From the NCBI GenBank assembly GCA_023391275.1, contig JAEWBE010000112.1:1-53185 (forward strand): a DNA stretch of 53,185 nucleotides, given 5' to 3'. The notes under the pieces are model-generated. The model worked only from the letters and a program-made list of their open reading frames with translations, did not search any database and had not been told where the DNA came from. Positions 7,992-15,598 of this stretch are shown piece by piece (positions within the stretch are counted from its first letter, which is position 1; each line of letters begins with the position of its first letter). Source of the DNA: Bacillota bacterium. GTDB taxonomy: Bacteria; Bacillota; Clostridia; Oscillospirales; Acutalibacteraceae. A program made the position numbers and the translations under genes.

Positions 7992-10343
7992 TTATTGCTG
8001 CTGTTTTGTAAGCCTTGTGAAAAATCCCGGTTCCGTCAGAACCTGCTCAACTTTAGGTAAAGCGATTCCCAGCGCTTCCTTCAAAACATCCTCTATGGTC
8101 TCCACCGGCACGATTCGAATCTTACTTTTTACTTCTTCCGGAACATCCTTCAGGTCTGCGGTATTGTCTTTTGGAATCAGGGCCTTTGTGATACCCGCGC
8201 GTTCAGCGGCCAATAATTTTTCTTTCAGCCCGCCAATCGGAAGGACCGCGCCCCTCAGCGTAATTTCGCCCGTCATTGCCAGTTTCGAATCCACTTTGAT
8301 TCCGGTAATCAGGGAGGCAAGCGCTGTAAAAAGCGTGATCCCCGCCGACGGCCCATCCTTTGGGACAGCCCCGGACGGCACATGGATATGCAAGTCCTTA
8401 TCTTTAAACTGAATGGAATTTACCGGCAGACGCGACTTCAGCAGACTTAACGAAATCCTTGCGGACTCCTTCATAACATCCCCCAGCTGTCCGGTTAAAA
8501 TCACCTGATCGTTTCCGGGCATTTCCGTTGCTTCGATAAACAGGATTTCACCGCCTACCGGCGTCCATGCCAATCCGGTCACAACACCCGGCGGGTTCAT
8601 TTCCTGAGCCTTGTCATGCCTTGCATACTGCGTGCCGAGGATTTCCTCCAGCGCGTCCGTCTCAACAAGATACGGCTTTTCAACGGTTTTCAGAACAATC
8701 TTTTCCGCCGCGTTTCTCGCAATCGCGTCCAACTGTTTTTTTAGGCCCCGCACACCGGCCTCCATCGTGTAATCTGAAATAATCTTCTTTAACGCTTCCT
8801 CGCTGATTTGAACGTCGTCCCCTGTTAATCCGTGCTCTTCGAGGGCTTCCTGAATCAAATGATCCTTCCCGATGTAAAACTTTTCATTTGTAGTGTAGCT
8901 GGAAAGCTGAATCACTTCCATACGGTCCAGCAGGGGCCTCGGGATGCTCTCAAGAGAGTTCGCCGTCGCAATAAAAAATACGTTGGATAAATCATAGGGC
9001 AAATCCAGATAATGGTCGGTAAAGGTATTGTTTTGCTCCGGGTCCAGTACCTCCAGCAGCGCGCTTGCAGGGTCCCCGTTATAACCCGTCATCAGCTTAT
9101 CCACTTCGTCCAGTACCATGACCGGATTCATTACGCCCGCTTTTTTGATGCTCTGAATGATGCGCCCAGGCATTGCGCCAATATATGTTCTGCGGTGCCC
9201 GCGGATTTCAGCCTCATCGCGAATGCCGCCCAAGCTGAGCCGTACATATTTGCGGCCCAGCGCCTCTGCAATGCTCCTGCCCAGACTCGTTTTCCCTGTT
9301 CCGGGAGGGCCAACCAGCAGTAAAATGGAACCCTGTTTCTCTTTTTTCAGTTGCATAACCGCAAGGTGCTGTATAATGCGGTCTTTCACTTTTTCCAGGC
9401 CGTAATGCTGCTCGTCGAGAATGCGGCGCGCTTCTCCAATATTCACAGGTTCTTCCGCCTTCATTTCCCACGGCAGCTCTACAAGCAGATCCAAATAGTT
9501 CTGGATCACATTATAATCAGGACTTGCGGGATTCTGGCTGCTTAACTTGCCGAATTCCTCCAGAGCGACCGATTGTATTTCCTCCGGCATATGCGCGTTT
9601 TCAATGCGCGTTTTATAGTCTTTTCCCTTTTTGGTCGACTCCGGCTTACCTTCATCCAATTCTTCCTGAATCGCTTTCAGCTGTTCGCGCAATACCGCCT
9701 CACGATAGTTTTTGTTCGCTCTTTCGGAAAAGCGTTCCGACATTTCAATTTGAAGCTGAATTGCTTCTTTATAACGCAGAAAATAATCAATAAAGGTTAA
9801 ACTGCGGTCTTTTAACGACGCTGTTTCCATCAGGGTGTATTTCTCTTCTTTGGTAAAAGGGATAAACTGGCAGATATATCCCATCAGAACATTGAGGTCT
9901 TTTATTTCGTCAATTGCTTTTGTAATGCTGTCGGAATCCCTGAAATGAGCCCCGATTTGATGAGATATGTTTTGAATATAGGTCATCATTTCCTTTTGGC
10001 CGTTTTCGTTCAGGTCAATTACTTCCGGAACCGGAACCGTTTTTGCGGTGATAATGTTTTCCTCGATACGAACGTCCGATACTTCCACACGGTTTAAAAC
10101 ACGTGCTTTAACATGATACCCTGTCTCGTCGGAATTCACTTCCAGCAGTTCAAGGGCGACGCCGGTTTTATAAAAATCGGTCGCTTTAATTTCATGCCTT
10201 TCCCGATGCCTTTTTAACGGCAGTGCCACAATTTGCTGACTTTTTTCCTGAATCCCGGCCAGTTCCTCTTCGCTGAGGCGGTCAAAATTTAACGGATAAG
10301 TCATTCCAGGTAATAAAACGAGATTTTCTATTAGTAAGATCAT
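7992..10343 (-). CDS. lon: ATP-dependent protease Lon
   Basis: Lon protease (783 aa) degrades misfolded and regulatory proteins in the cytosol. The N-terminal substrate-recognition domain covers about residues 1-200 and is followed by a coiled coil. The AAA+ module has Walker A 'GPPGTGKT' at 345-352 and Walker B 'VMVLDEVDK' near 408-416. The C-terminal peptidase domain has the Ser-Lys dyad: Ser666 in 'PKDGPSAGIT' and Lys709 in 'GGLKEKLL', 43 residues apart as in E. coli Lon. The start ATG at 10343 is close to the family N-terminus. The gene lies downstream of, and on the same strand as, a TetR-family gene. A dyad matching the one in the tetR promoter lies 20 bases upstream of the lon start codon, so TetR control is likely. 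Confidence 0.97.
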   Translation of the reverse strand: MILLIENLVLLPGMTYPLNFDRLSEEELAGIQEKSQQIVALPLKRHRERHEIKATDFYKTGVALELLEVNSDETGYHVKARVLNRVEVSDVRIEENIITAKTVPVPEVIDLNENGQKEMMTYIQNISHQIGAHFRDSDSITKAIDEIKDLNVLMGYICQFIPFTKEEKYTLMETASLKDRSLTFIDYFLRYKEAIQLQIEMSERFSERANKNYREAVLREQLKAIQEELDEGKPESTKKGKDYKTRIENAHMPEEIQSVALEEFGKLSSQNPASPDYNVIQNYLDLLVELPWEMKAEEPVNIGEARRILDEQHYGLEKVKDRIIQHLAVMQLKKEKQGSILLLVGPPGTGKTSLGRSIAEALGRKYVRLSLGGIRDEAEIRGHRRTYIGAMPGRIIQSIKKAGVMNPVMVLDEVDKLMTGYNGDPASALLEVLDPEQNNTFTDHYLDLPYDLSNVFFIATANSLESIPRPLLDRMEVIQLSSYTTNEKFYIGKDHLIQEALEEHGLTGDDVQISEEALKKIISDYTMEAGVRGLKKQLDAIARNAAEKIVLKTVEKPYLVETDALEEILGTQYARHDKAQEMNPPGVVTGLAWTPVGGEILFIEATEMPGNDQVILTGQLGDVMKESARISLSLLKSRLPVNSIQFKDKDLHIHVPSGAVPKDGPSAGITLFTALASLITGIKVDSKLAMTGEITLRGAVLPIGGLKEKLLAAERAGITKALIPKDNTADLKDVPEEVKSKIRIVPVETIEDVLKEALGIALPKVEQVLTEPGFFTRLTKQQQ

Positions 10344-10362
10344 ATGAGTAATCCTTTCTTTA

Positions 10363-10382
10363 ATAAACGAATATTCATTTAT
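10363..10382. promoter_or_regulatory. Putative TetR operator upstream of lon
   Basis: ATAAACGAATATTCATTTAT, a 20-bp dyad with one mismatched pair, ends 20 bases before the lon start codon. It overlaps a possible -10 hexamer (TATAAA on the minus strand). It matches the dyad at 11087-11106 at 17 of 20 positions. Confidence 0.75.
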
Positions 10383-10387
10383 ACGGT

Positions 10388-10420
10388 GTGTAATAGAGAA
10401 GCGAGATATTACACTCGCTT
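10388..10420 (-). repeat. Two overlapping, mutually exclusive hairpins in the tetR-lon interval
   Basis: GTGTAATA (10388-10395) pairs perfectly with TATTACAC (10407-10414). AAGCGAG (10399-10405) pairs with CTCGCTT (10414-10420). The right arm of the first stem shares base 10414 with the right arm of the second, and each stem encloses part of the other, so both cannot form together. Confidence 0.5.
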
Positions 10421-10469
10421 AACAGCTTATAAAATTTTTGCAGGAACTTGGGCTTTGATTTGCTGAAGC

Positions 10470-11039
10470 CTAAAAGTCTTTAATCAGCGCCTTCTGAACA
10501 ATATAGACCAACTCGTCCAGGCGTTCCATTGCAGTATTTTCGGAGTCGCAGGTTCTTACCGCAATCGTCTTTACAGGAGAAAACAAAATCGCATATAAAT
10601 TATCATTATTAAAATCATTTAAAATTTGCCGTCTTTTTAAATCCGTCAGCAGCTGATTTAAATCCGCCGGCCCTTTCATCTGACAGCAACTGTTCTGAAG
10701 GGCAGGGCACGTGCTGAACTGTTCAATAAAATGGAAAATTTCTTTGTTTTCAACAATATAAAAATAGTACCGCCGGATCAACTCCGCGATGATTTCCTCA
10801 CCCGCCATATTCGGACTTAAACATTGGAGCAAATACTGAATTGAGTCTTCCGCATATTCCTGATAAATATCACGAAGCATGGTGTCCTTATTCTCATAGT
10901 AAATATACACCGTCGCCGGGGATACGCCGGCAACCTTCGCTATTTTTGAAACGGACGCCCCCTGGAACCCTTCTTCCAGAATCAGCTGAATAACCGCATT
11001 CTTAATGCATCTTTGCTTTTCGTCGTCTTTTCTTCTCAT
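10470..11039 (-). CDS. TetR/AcrR-family transcriptional regulator
   Basis: A 189-aa regulator. Residues 5-50 form a TetR helix-turn-helix ('LILEEGFQGASVSKIAKVAGVSPATVYIYYENKDTML'); the C-terminal ligand/dimerisation domain is divergent, so the effector is unknown. The start is taken as ATG at 11039, with AGGTGG 5 bases upstream; the frame can be extended to a GTG at 11048, which would bury that site. Its promoter is a near-consensus sigma-A promoter with a dyad in the spacer, so it very probably represses itself. The same dyad precedes lon, the next gene on the strand. Confidence 0.93.
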   Translation of the reverse strand: MRRKDDEKQRCIKNAVIQLILEEGFQGASVSKIAKVAGVSPATVYIYYENKDTMLRDIYQEYAEDSIQYLLQCLSPNMAGEEIIAELIRRYYFYIVENKEIFHFIEQFSTCPALQNSCCQMKGPADLNQLLTDLKRRQILNDFNNDNLYAILFSPVKTIAVRTCDSENTAMERLDELVYIVQKALIKDF

Positions 11040-11083
11040 GCGTACCACCTAAATTTTTTAATTAAAATTTGAGGATTACCTAT

Positions 11084-11112
11084 ATAATAAATGAACATTC
11101 ACTTATTGTCAA
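11084..11112 (-). promoter_or_regulatory. Sigma-A promoter of the tetR gene
   Basis: On the minus strand TTGACA (11107-11112) and TATTAT (11084-11089) are separated by exactly 17 bases. The spacer is filled by the operator dyad. Confidence 0.8.
11087..11106. promoter_or_regulatory. Putative TetR operator in the tetR promoter
   Basis: ATAAATGAACATTCACTTAT is an imperfect 20-bp dyad (two mismatched pairs) placed between the -35 and -10 hexamers. Occupancy would block RNA polymerase. Its partner is at 10363-10382. Confidence 0.8.
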
Positions 11113-11160
11113 GTCTGATAAAATTAATTTTTTATGAATGTAATGAGCCGAATACAGCAA

Positions 11161-11203
11161 AGAGCCCTGCAGACCTTTTTACCGGTCAGCAGGGCTCTTT
11201 TTG
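11161..11203 (+). terminator. Strong intrinsic terminator hairpin with no obvious upstream gene
   Basis: AGAGCCCTGC (11161-11170) pairs with GCAGGGCTCT (11189-11198), with additional GACC/GGTC pairing inside, followed by T5. No plus-strand gene ends here; it may insulate the tetR promoter or end a short RNA. Confidence 0.75.
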
Positions 11204-11219
11204 GAACATATTGTTACAT

Positions 11220-11250
11220 TTGTCATTTTCTGTCGAATTTGTATTATAAT
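11220..11250 (+). promoter_or_regulatory. Candidate promoter for the 57-aa gene
   Basis: TTGTCA at 11220-11225 and an AT-rich -10 region (TATTAT at 11242-11247, overlapping TATAAT at 11245-11250). The spacing is 16 or 19 bases depending on the -10 chosen. Confidence 0.45.
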
Positions 11251-11279
11251 TAAAAATATACTAAAGGGAGGTATATTTA

Positions 11280-11453
11280 ATGACACAAGATGAAATAAAA
11301 AAACTCGACAAAAAAATCAATACAATCCAAGACCCGTTTGGGAAAGGCTTTCCGTCTTTACGTAAAACATTTGTGGAAATGGCCACCAAAAACAACACGA
11401 CAGATATGCAGATTTTAAGGGAATATTCGGACTGGAAGTCAAGTCACATGTAG
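11280..11453 (+). CDS. Small hypothetical protein (57 aa)
   Basis: ATG at 11280 with a strong AAGGGAGG 8-9 bases upstream; stop TAG at 11451-11453. The product is lysine-rich at the N-terminus ('DEIKKLDKKINTIQD') and mixed in the middle. No family recognised. The ribosome site, promoter-like hexamers and lack of an alternative frame support a real gene. Confidence 0.6.
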   Translation: MTQDEIKKLDKKINTIQDPFGKGFPSLRKTFVEMATKNNTTDMQILREYSDWKSSHM

Positions 11454-11530
11454 TTTTGCGCCCCCGGCTGTTACACCCGGGAAAGCTATGTTTTTCTTCC
11501 AACCAGAGCAACCGTACCGCCCAGTACAAT

Positions 11531-11656
11531 CTATCCGTGCGCTTCATCCGTGTCGCCAAAGGACTCCGCCAGATATTGGTTTATTACTTCCTCCGACCAG
11601 CCTAATTCTTTCAGCATCTCTCTGACTTTTTCAGCGGTTTCTTGTTTAATCATCAT
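11531..11656 (-). CDS. Small hypothetical protein (41 aa)
   Basis: ATG at 11656 (tandem ATG ATG) with TTGGAG 5 bases upstream; stop TAG at 11531-11533. The product is acidic and helical ('TAEKVREMLKELGWSEEVINQYLAE'), resembling a small UBA-like or regulatory three-helix peptide. Convergent with the 57-aa gene. No known family; coding status rests on the ribosome site and protein-like composition. Confidence 0.5.
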   Translation of the reverse strand: MMIKQETAEKVREMLKELGWSEEVINQYLAESFGDTDEAHG

Positions 11657-11983
11657 TTGAGCTCCAATCATTTTAAATTTTTGAGCACTACTCTATCTAT
11701 TGCTGTAATAACGCCTTTTTCAGTTTCTCAACATTTCAAATCAGTCCGCACGAATCACTCCTTTTATAATACATGACTATATCATAGCTGATATAACTGC
11801 CGATATCAATTGGTATATATTGCATGGTTTTGGCAGGGCCGCGGATGCCGAATCCCACAAATCATATCCGGTCTGTTGTGATTAAATTGAGCCACCCTTT
11901 TATCCCTTCACCTGTTAAATTTACTCCCGTGATTTATGAATTAATTCTAAAAATTTCCATAAACTATCCATGAGGTGATAGTT
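11657..11983. other. Gene-free interval (327 bases)
   Basis: AT-rich sequence with several overlapping ATAT-type repeats around 11770-11825. I see no supported reading frame, no clear promoter and no terminator. The last bases hold the GAGGTG ribosome site of the 58-aa gene. Confidence 0.5.
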
Positions 11984-12160
11984 ATGGATTATACCGGCTT
12001 CTATGAATTCCCTTTTCCATCGTCTCTTTCTGAAGATGACAACAAAGTTAAGAGCTTTTTTCTGAAGCTGCCGGATGCCGAGCAGTTGAACCTGCTGAAC
12101 GGCAGCCATTCCTATGAAGAATTTCATGCCCGGGTAGCGCAGCAAATGAATAAAGTATAG
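11984..12160 (+). CDS. Small hypothetical protein (58 aa)
   Basis: ATG at 11984, with GAGGTG 6 bases upstream, is chosen over a frame extension to 11975 that would include that site. The product starts 'MDYTGFYEFPFPSS' and has a charged central part and 'PDAEQLNLLNGSHSYEEFHARV'. No recognised family. The 65-aa gene follows 68 bases later on the same strand and the two share the terminator at 12433. Confidence 0.6.
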   Translation: MDYTGFYEFPFPSSLSEDDNKVKSFFLKLPDAEQLNLLNGSHSYEEFHARVAQQMNKV

Positions 12161-12228
12161 GCTGAAAGCGAATTTACTCTATTAAAAAGCACTTTGCTGG
12201 ATACACTAACTTTGAAAGGGGATAATAT

Positions 12229-12426
12229 ATGAATAAGAAAAAGCATTATTTAAAACTGGAAGATGAAGATTCATTTTTCGACGCGGAATCAGTTGTATCC
12301 GCTACAGAATGCACCGGGCTGGTTCAAACTCCGCCAATATCCGTCGATGAAGCCGAATCCTACAATGAAATATACGACGTTCCTCATTCCAGAAATAAAG
12401 TAGACAACGGCTTACAGCGTGAATAA
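12229..12426 (+). CDS. Small acidic hypothetical protein (65 aa)
   Basis: ATG at 12229 with GAAAGGGG upstream. After a basic start (MNKKKHY) the product is strongly acidic ('LEDEDSFFDAES', 'SVDEAESYNEIYD') and probably disordered. No recognised family. It closes a two-gene unit ended by the terminator at 12433-12459. Confidence 0.6.
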   Translation: MNKKKHYLKLEDEDSFFDAESVVSATECTGLVQTPPISVDEAESYNEIYDVPHSRNKVDNGLQRE

Positions 12427-12432
12427 TCTTTT

Positions 12433-12459
12433 GCCGCCCATCCTGTGGGCGGCTTTTTT
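12433..12459 (+). terminator. Intrinsic terminator after the 65-aa gene
   Basis: GCCGCCCA (12433-12440) pairs with TGGGCGGC (12446-12453) around a short loop, followed by six T's. Confidence 0.9.
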
Positions 12460-12548
12460 ATACTGCCGCCTGTTCTTAATTTCTTAATATAAATTTCTTA
12501 AAACCTTCAAACATAATTCACTTTGAAAACACATAAACTGATTATACT

Positions 12549-12727
12549 TTAATTGTTCCTCAAGAAAGATTAAAGTGTTTTTATATTTACTGCCATGCCC
12601 TTGGGTAAGACGGAACACCGAACCGATCGGCAGGCAGACCAATTACAAGTTCCTCCAGCGAGGATTTATATACTCTTTTTCATATTCCCCTCCTAAATGC
12701 CGCCTTTTAAAAAGGGCGGCATTTTTT
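12549..12727 (+). ncRNA. Candidate short structured RNA ending in a terminator
   Basis: Between the terminator at 12433 and the tadG-like promoter at 12807 there is no convincing reading frame. The segment around 12588-12640 folds by eye: CTGCC/GGCAG can close a multi-branched element containing CCCTTGGG and CGG-AACA-CCG hairpins. It ends in a strong terminator at 12696-12727. A TATACT-like hexamer at 12543-12548 could be the -10, but no good -35 is spaced correctly. I do not recognise a riboswitch class. A 76-aa frame here runs through the terminator and was rejected. Confidence 0.3.
12696..12727 (+). terminator. Intrinsic terminator
   Basis: AATGCCGCC-TTTT pairs with AAAAGGGCGGCATT (one bulged base), followed by T6. 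It closes the candidate RNA region. Confidence 0.8.
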
Positions 12728-12806
12728 ATCCGGGCGTTATTTCCGTACCGTGAAGCAAAGCAGAAATACCACAGTGACCTTAGTGCAAATATAATAAAAC
12801 AATGAC

Positions 12807-12834
12807 TTTACAATGGAAAAAAAAGGATTATAAT
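12807..12834 (+). promoter_or_regulatory. Candidate promoter of the TadG-like gene
   Basis: TTTACA (12807-12812), a 16-base A-rich spacer, then TATAAT (12829-12834). A leader of roughly 125 bases separates it from the start codon at 12967. Confidence 0.55.
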
Positions 12835-12966
12835 TATTATGGGGTTTGTATACTCAGTTATAGTCAGCACTACGATTATTGAAAGATATTCAAGTACACT
12901 CCCAGTAACACAATAAAGTAAGCCGTTCGTTGAATTGCGGGGCATTTTGAGGAGGGGAAACAGGGA

Positions 12967-14031
12967 ATGCGAGCAAAATTTGACTTCTGTAAAAAAGAAT
13001 CCGGTCAGGCAATTGTTTTATTTGCAGTGGTGTTAACTGTGTTGATTGGATTCGGAGCTCTTGCTGTCGATGTCGGCAGAGTAGCCGTTGAAAAATCAAA
13101 TCTGCAAAATGCCGCGGATGCCGCCGCACTTGCCGCCGCTCATGCGTTGCCCACTGAAACGCTCGCCCGCTCAGCGGCAGAGAATTATGCCAATGTAAAC
13201 GGAGTTACTGCCCCTGTTACCGTAGCCTTTTCCGATTCCGACAAAAAAGTTACCGTGACCGTCTCAAAGCCCGTGGAGTATACCTTTGCAAAGGTCATCG
13301 GTTTTAACAGTACAACCGTTACCGTTAAGGCGGCCGCTATTGCGGCAAGTGTTTTTGATTCATTTAAGTACTCTCTTTTTTCAGGAAGTTCCATTGATTT
13401 GCTTGCGCTCACCGGACAGAATACAATTGTCGGCGACGTACATTCAAACAACAGTATTAAAATCAGCGGGCATACAGACGTAGACGGCACGGTTACGGCG
13501 GTCGGCAACATAGAGGACGGAGGATTAGCCGCGACCCAAGAAGTGAAAAGTGCTTCCAATAATATTGCCATGCCTGACTTTACAAGTGTTAAGAACGACG
13601 CGTATATATATTCCAACGGTACACATTATTTAACGTTATCGGCCGATGATCTTAACAATTTATTAGCAGAACATCCGGTAACCTATTTCGATGGAGAATT
13701 AGTGATCAACGGCAGTGGGATTACTACTACCGGCTGCATGATTGTCTCCGGTGATATCTCTTTCACCGGTAGCGGCGTCGATATGACTTCGACTACTTCA
13801 ATCTGCCTCTGTTCCTTAAATGGAAGTATCAAATTTGCTGGCGGAGGAGAAGATATTTACGGCATTATTTATGCTCCGAACGGTACGGTAGAACTCAAAG
13901 GACATAGCGACCAACTGTATGGCAGCATAATAGCAAATGAGATTGACAGCAGTGGCGGCATGAACATCACATATGACGATGATGCGGCCAAGAACAGTGT
14001 CCCAGCCACGAAAAGGAAGCTGGTTGAATAG
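12967..14031 (+). CDS. TadG-like secreted/anchored protein with beta-rich C-terminal domain
   Basis: A 354-aa protein; ATG at 12967 with GAGGAGGGG upstream. Residues 8-60 ('KESGQAIVLFAVVLTVLIGFGALAVDVGRVAVEKSNLQNAADAAALAAAHAL') are the classic TadG/pseudopilin-like N-terminus with a Gly before the hydrophobic helix. This predicts membrane insertion and possible TadV-type processing. From about residue 140 to 345 the sequence is Gly/Ser/Asn-rich with short repeating beta strands ('IVGDVHSNNSIKISGHTDVDG', 'GEDIYGIIYAPNGTVELKG'). This resembles right-handed beta-helix or bactofilin-like polymer-forming domains. It is convergent with the Tad locus rather than inside it. Probable role: minor surface component of the Tad machine. 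Confidence 0.75.
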   Translation: MRAKFDFCKKESGQAIVLFAVVLTVLIGFGALAVDVGRVAVEKSNLQNAADAAALAAAHALPTETLARSAAENYANVNGVTAPVTVAFSDSDKKVTVTVSKPVEYTFAKVIGFNSTTVTVKAAAIAASVFDSFKYSLFSGSSIDLLALTGQNTIVGDVHSNNSIKISGHTDVDGTVTAVGNIEDGGLAATQEVKSASNNIAMPDFTSVKNDAYIYSNGTHYLTLSADDLNNLLAEHPVTYFDGELVINGSGITTTGCMIVSGDISFTGSGVDMTSTTSICLCSLNGSIKFAGGGEDIYGIIYAPNGTVELKGHSDQLYGSIIANEIDSSGGMNITYDDDAAKNSVPATKRKLVE

Positions 14032-14056
14032 TAATTCTTTCGAACGAATTTTATTG

Positions 14057-14104
14057 CGATGCCCCGAACAGCGAGTGCTCTCGTTATTCGGGGCATCGTT
14101 TTAT
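14057..14104 (+). terminator. Intrinsic terminator after the TadG-like gene
   Basis: CGATGCCCCGAA (14057-14068) pairs perfectly with TTCGGGGCATCG (14087-14098). There is further GCGAG/CTCG pairing inside, and TTTTATT follows. Confidence 0.88.
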
Positions 14105-14128
14105 TGAACCCCTCTTGAACAAACACAC

Positions 14129-15598
14129 TTAGCTTTTTTCGTAAACGCGGTAGTTTTCATCCTCATAGACCTGCTTATAATCAGTATCATGCGGCAAATA
14201 AGCATATAGAATATCTGATTTTGAAACGAGAAGATTTGTAAATCCGTACTTATTCAAAACGTCTTTATAGTATATCTGCCCCTTCTGCAGTTGGCAATAT
14301 TCTTTCATGATATCATATTTGTTGTTGTTTTCTTTCAAAAACACTTCCGCTCTTGGGTCTACATATGCTTTAAGCCCCATAAACTCGGCGTATCCGCCCT
14401 CGTTATATCCTGTATACAGAATAAGCTTTTTGCCGGCTTCGTTTTTCAAGACGTAAGTTACCGCGCCGGCTTCGTTAGGGGCATCTTTTGTCTGTACGAT
14501 ATCACGATATTTTCCGAAGAAGGCAGCCGCAATCGCAATACACAACAGGGCGATAAGAATCCCCCTGAGCCTCTTTATATTTTTTTCCGTCTGTATTTTT
14601 CCTTTTGGCAATTCAGCATCCTTCAGATAATACGCCAATGGAAAAAGGCCGCATACAGCGAAAAACAAAAAACTTCTTACCGAAGAAAGCGCCATATAGG
14701 CCGTGCCCATCGCAAGCAGTGTATATCTGGCGCCGGTCTTGCCTTTCATATAAAAGCAGTATAACAGAATACAGGCAAAAATCGCGGCAAATATCAGTTT
14801 GCCCAGAAGATCGTTTATGTTCGCCGGCTGCATTTCCGTTACCATGCGGCTGATTTCTTCCACTCCATATGATCTGAAAAGATAGGTCATCGATTCCAGC
14901 CCATAAGGATTTATGAATCCGGCTAATAACATTGCCAAAATACAAACAGACAGTATCTTTTTTGAATAACCCTGTCCGCATATAGAAAACAGTTTAAAGT
15001 GAAAAGAATCAATAACATATGGAATTAAAACGACAAACAGCACGGGCCACATGGCAGCCTGAAGATTCACCTGCAGGCATGACAGAACCGGGAGCAAGGT
15101 TAAATGTCCCCGTCTGCCTGTCTTTATAAAGTGTTCGAGCAGATAAAGCTCCAACAGTATAATCAGCGTTGTGAAAATATACGGCCTGGTTACCATGAAA
15201 AAACTGATCAATATGCTTATGGCCAGAGTCACTGCATAGGAAACAATGAAATTGTGATCAGATACCAGTATGCATAGTTGATACGCAGTAAAAATAATGC
15301 ATGCAAATACGATAAAAACAAGCCCAAACAATCCTGCAGCCCCAAAGCTGCCGTAAACAAGCCAAAACACAGCCGCAGCCATCCACTGCTGCATGACAAA
15401 GGTCATCCCAGTATGTATCGTGAACGGTTCAATGTGCGGAATCCCGTTTGCAAACACATACCTTCCGCTGTTGAGTAAAAACCAGATGTCATTGTTCAGT
15501 GTAAAATTGATGAGAAGGCATGGGATAAAGAGCAAAACAAACAAAAAGATTTTTATTTTTTTATCTATGTGATTTTTCTCGGTCATTGTTTGCGTCAT
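14129..15598 (-). CDS. Polytopic membrane protein, GT-C glycosyltransferase-like
   Basis: A 489-aa protein with about 10-11 hydrophobic segments and a soluble C-terminal part. Right after the first helix is 'NNDIWFLLNSGRYVFANGIPHIEPFTIHTG'. An acidic residue in the first extracytoplasmic loop, followed by a G-x-P-x-x-E/D-P-F pattern, is typical of GT-C fold, polyprenyl-phosphate-dependent glycosyltransferases and relatives. No exact family is recognised and glycosyltransfer is inference. Its start overlaps the stop of the upstream flavoprotein gene by 4 bases, so the two form one unit at the end of the Tad locus. A role in decorating pili or an envelope glycan is possible. Confidence 0.6.
   Translation of the reverse strand: MTQTMTEKNHIDKKIKIFLFVLLFIPCLLINFTLNNDIWFLLNSGRYVFANGIPHIEPFTIHTGMTFVMQQWMAAAVFWLVYGSFGAAGLFGLVFIVFACIIFTAYQLCILVSDHNFIVSYAVTLAISILISFFMVTRPYIFTTLIILLELYLLEHFIKTGRRGHLTLLPVLSCLQVNLQAAMWPVLFVVLIPYVIDSFHFKLFSICGQGYSKKILSVCILAMLLAGFINPYGLESMTYLFRSYGVEEISRMVTEMQPANINDLLGKLIFAAIFACILLYCFYMKGKTGARYTLLAMGTAYMALSSVRSFLFFAVCGLFPLAYYLKDAELPKGKIQTEKNIKRLRGILIALLCIAIAAAFFGKYRDIVQTKDAPNEAGAVTYVLKNEAGKKLILYTGYNEGGYAEFMGLKAYVDPRAEVFLKENNNKYDIMKEYCQLQKGQIYYKDVLNKYGFTNLLVSKSDILYAYLPHDTDYKQVYEDENYRVYEKS

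Noticed and set aside
11317..11559. Minus-strand frame of 80 codons
   Set aside because: Overlaps two better-supported small genes, lacks a ribosome site and has an unlikely composition.
12575..12805. Plus-strand frame of 76 codons
   Set aside because: It runs straight through the strong terminator hairpin at 12696-12727 and has no ribosome site; a short RNA or nothing is more likely.
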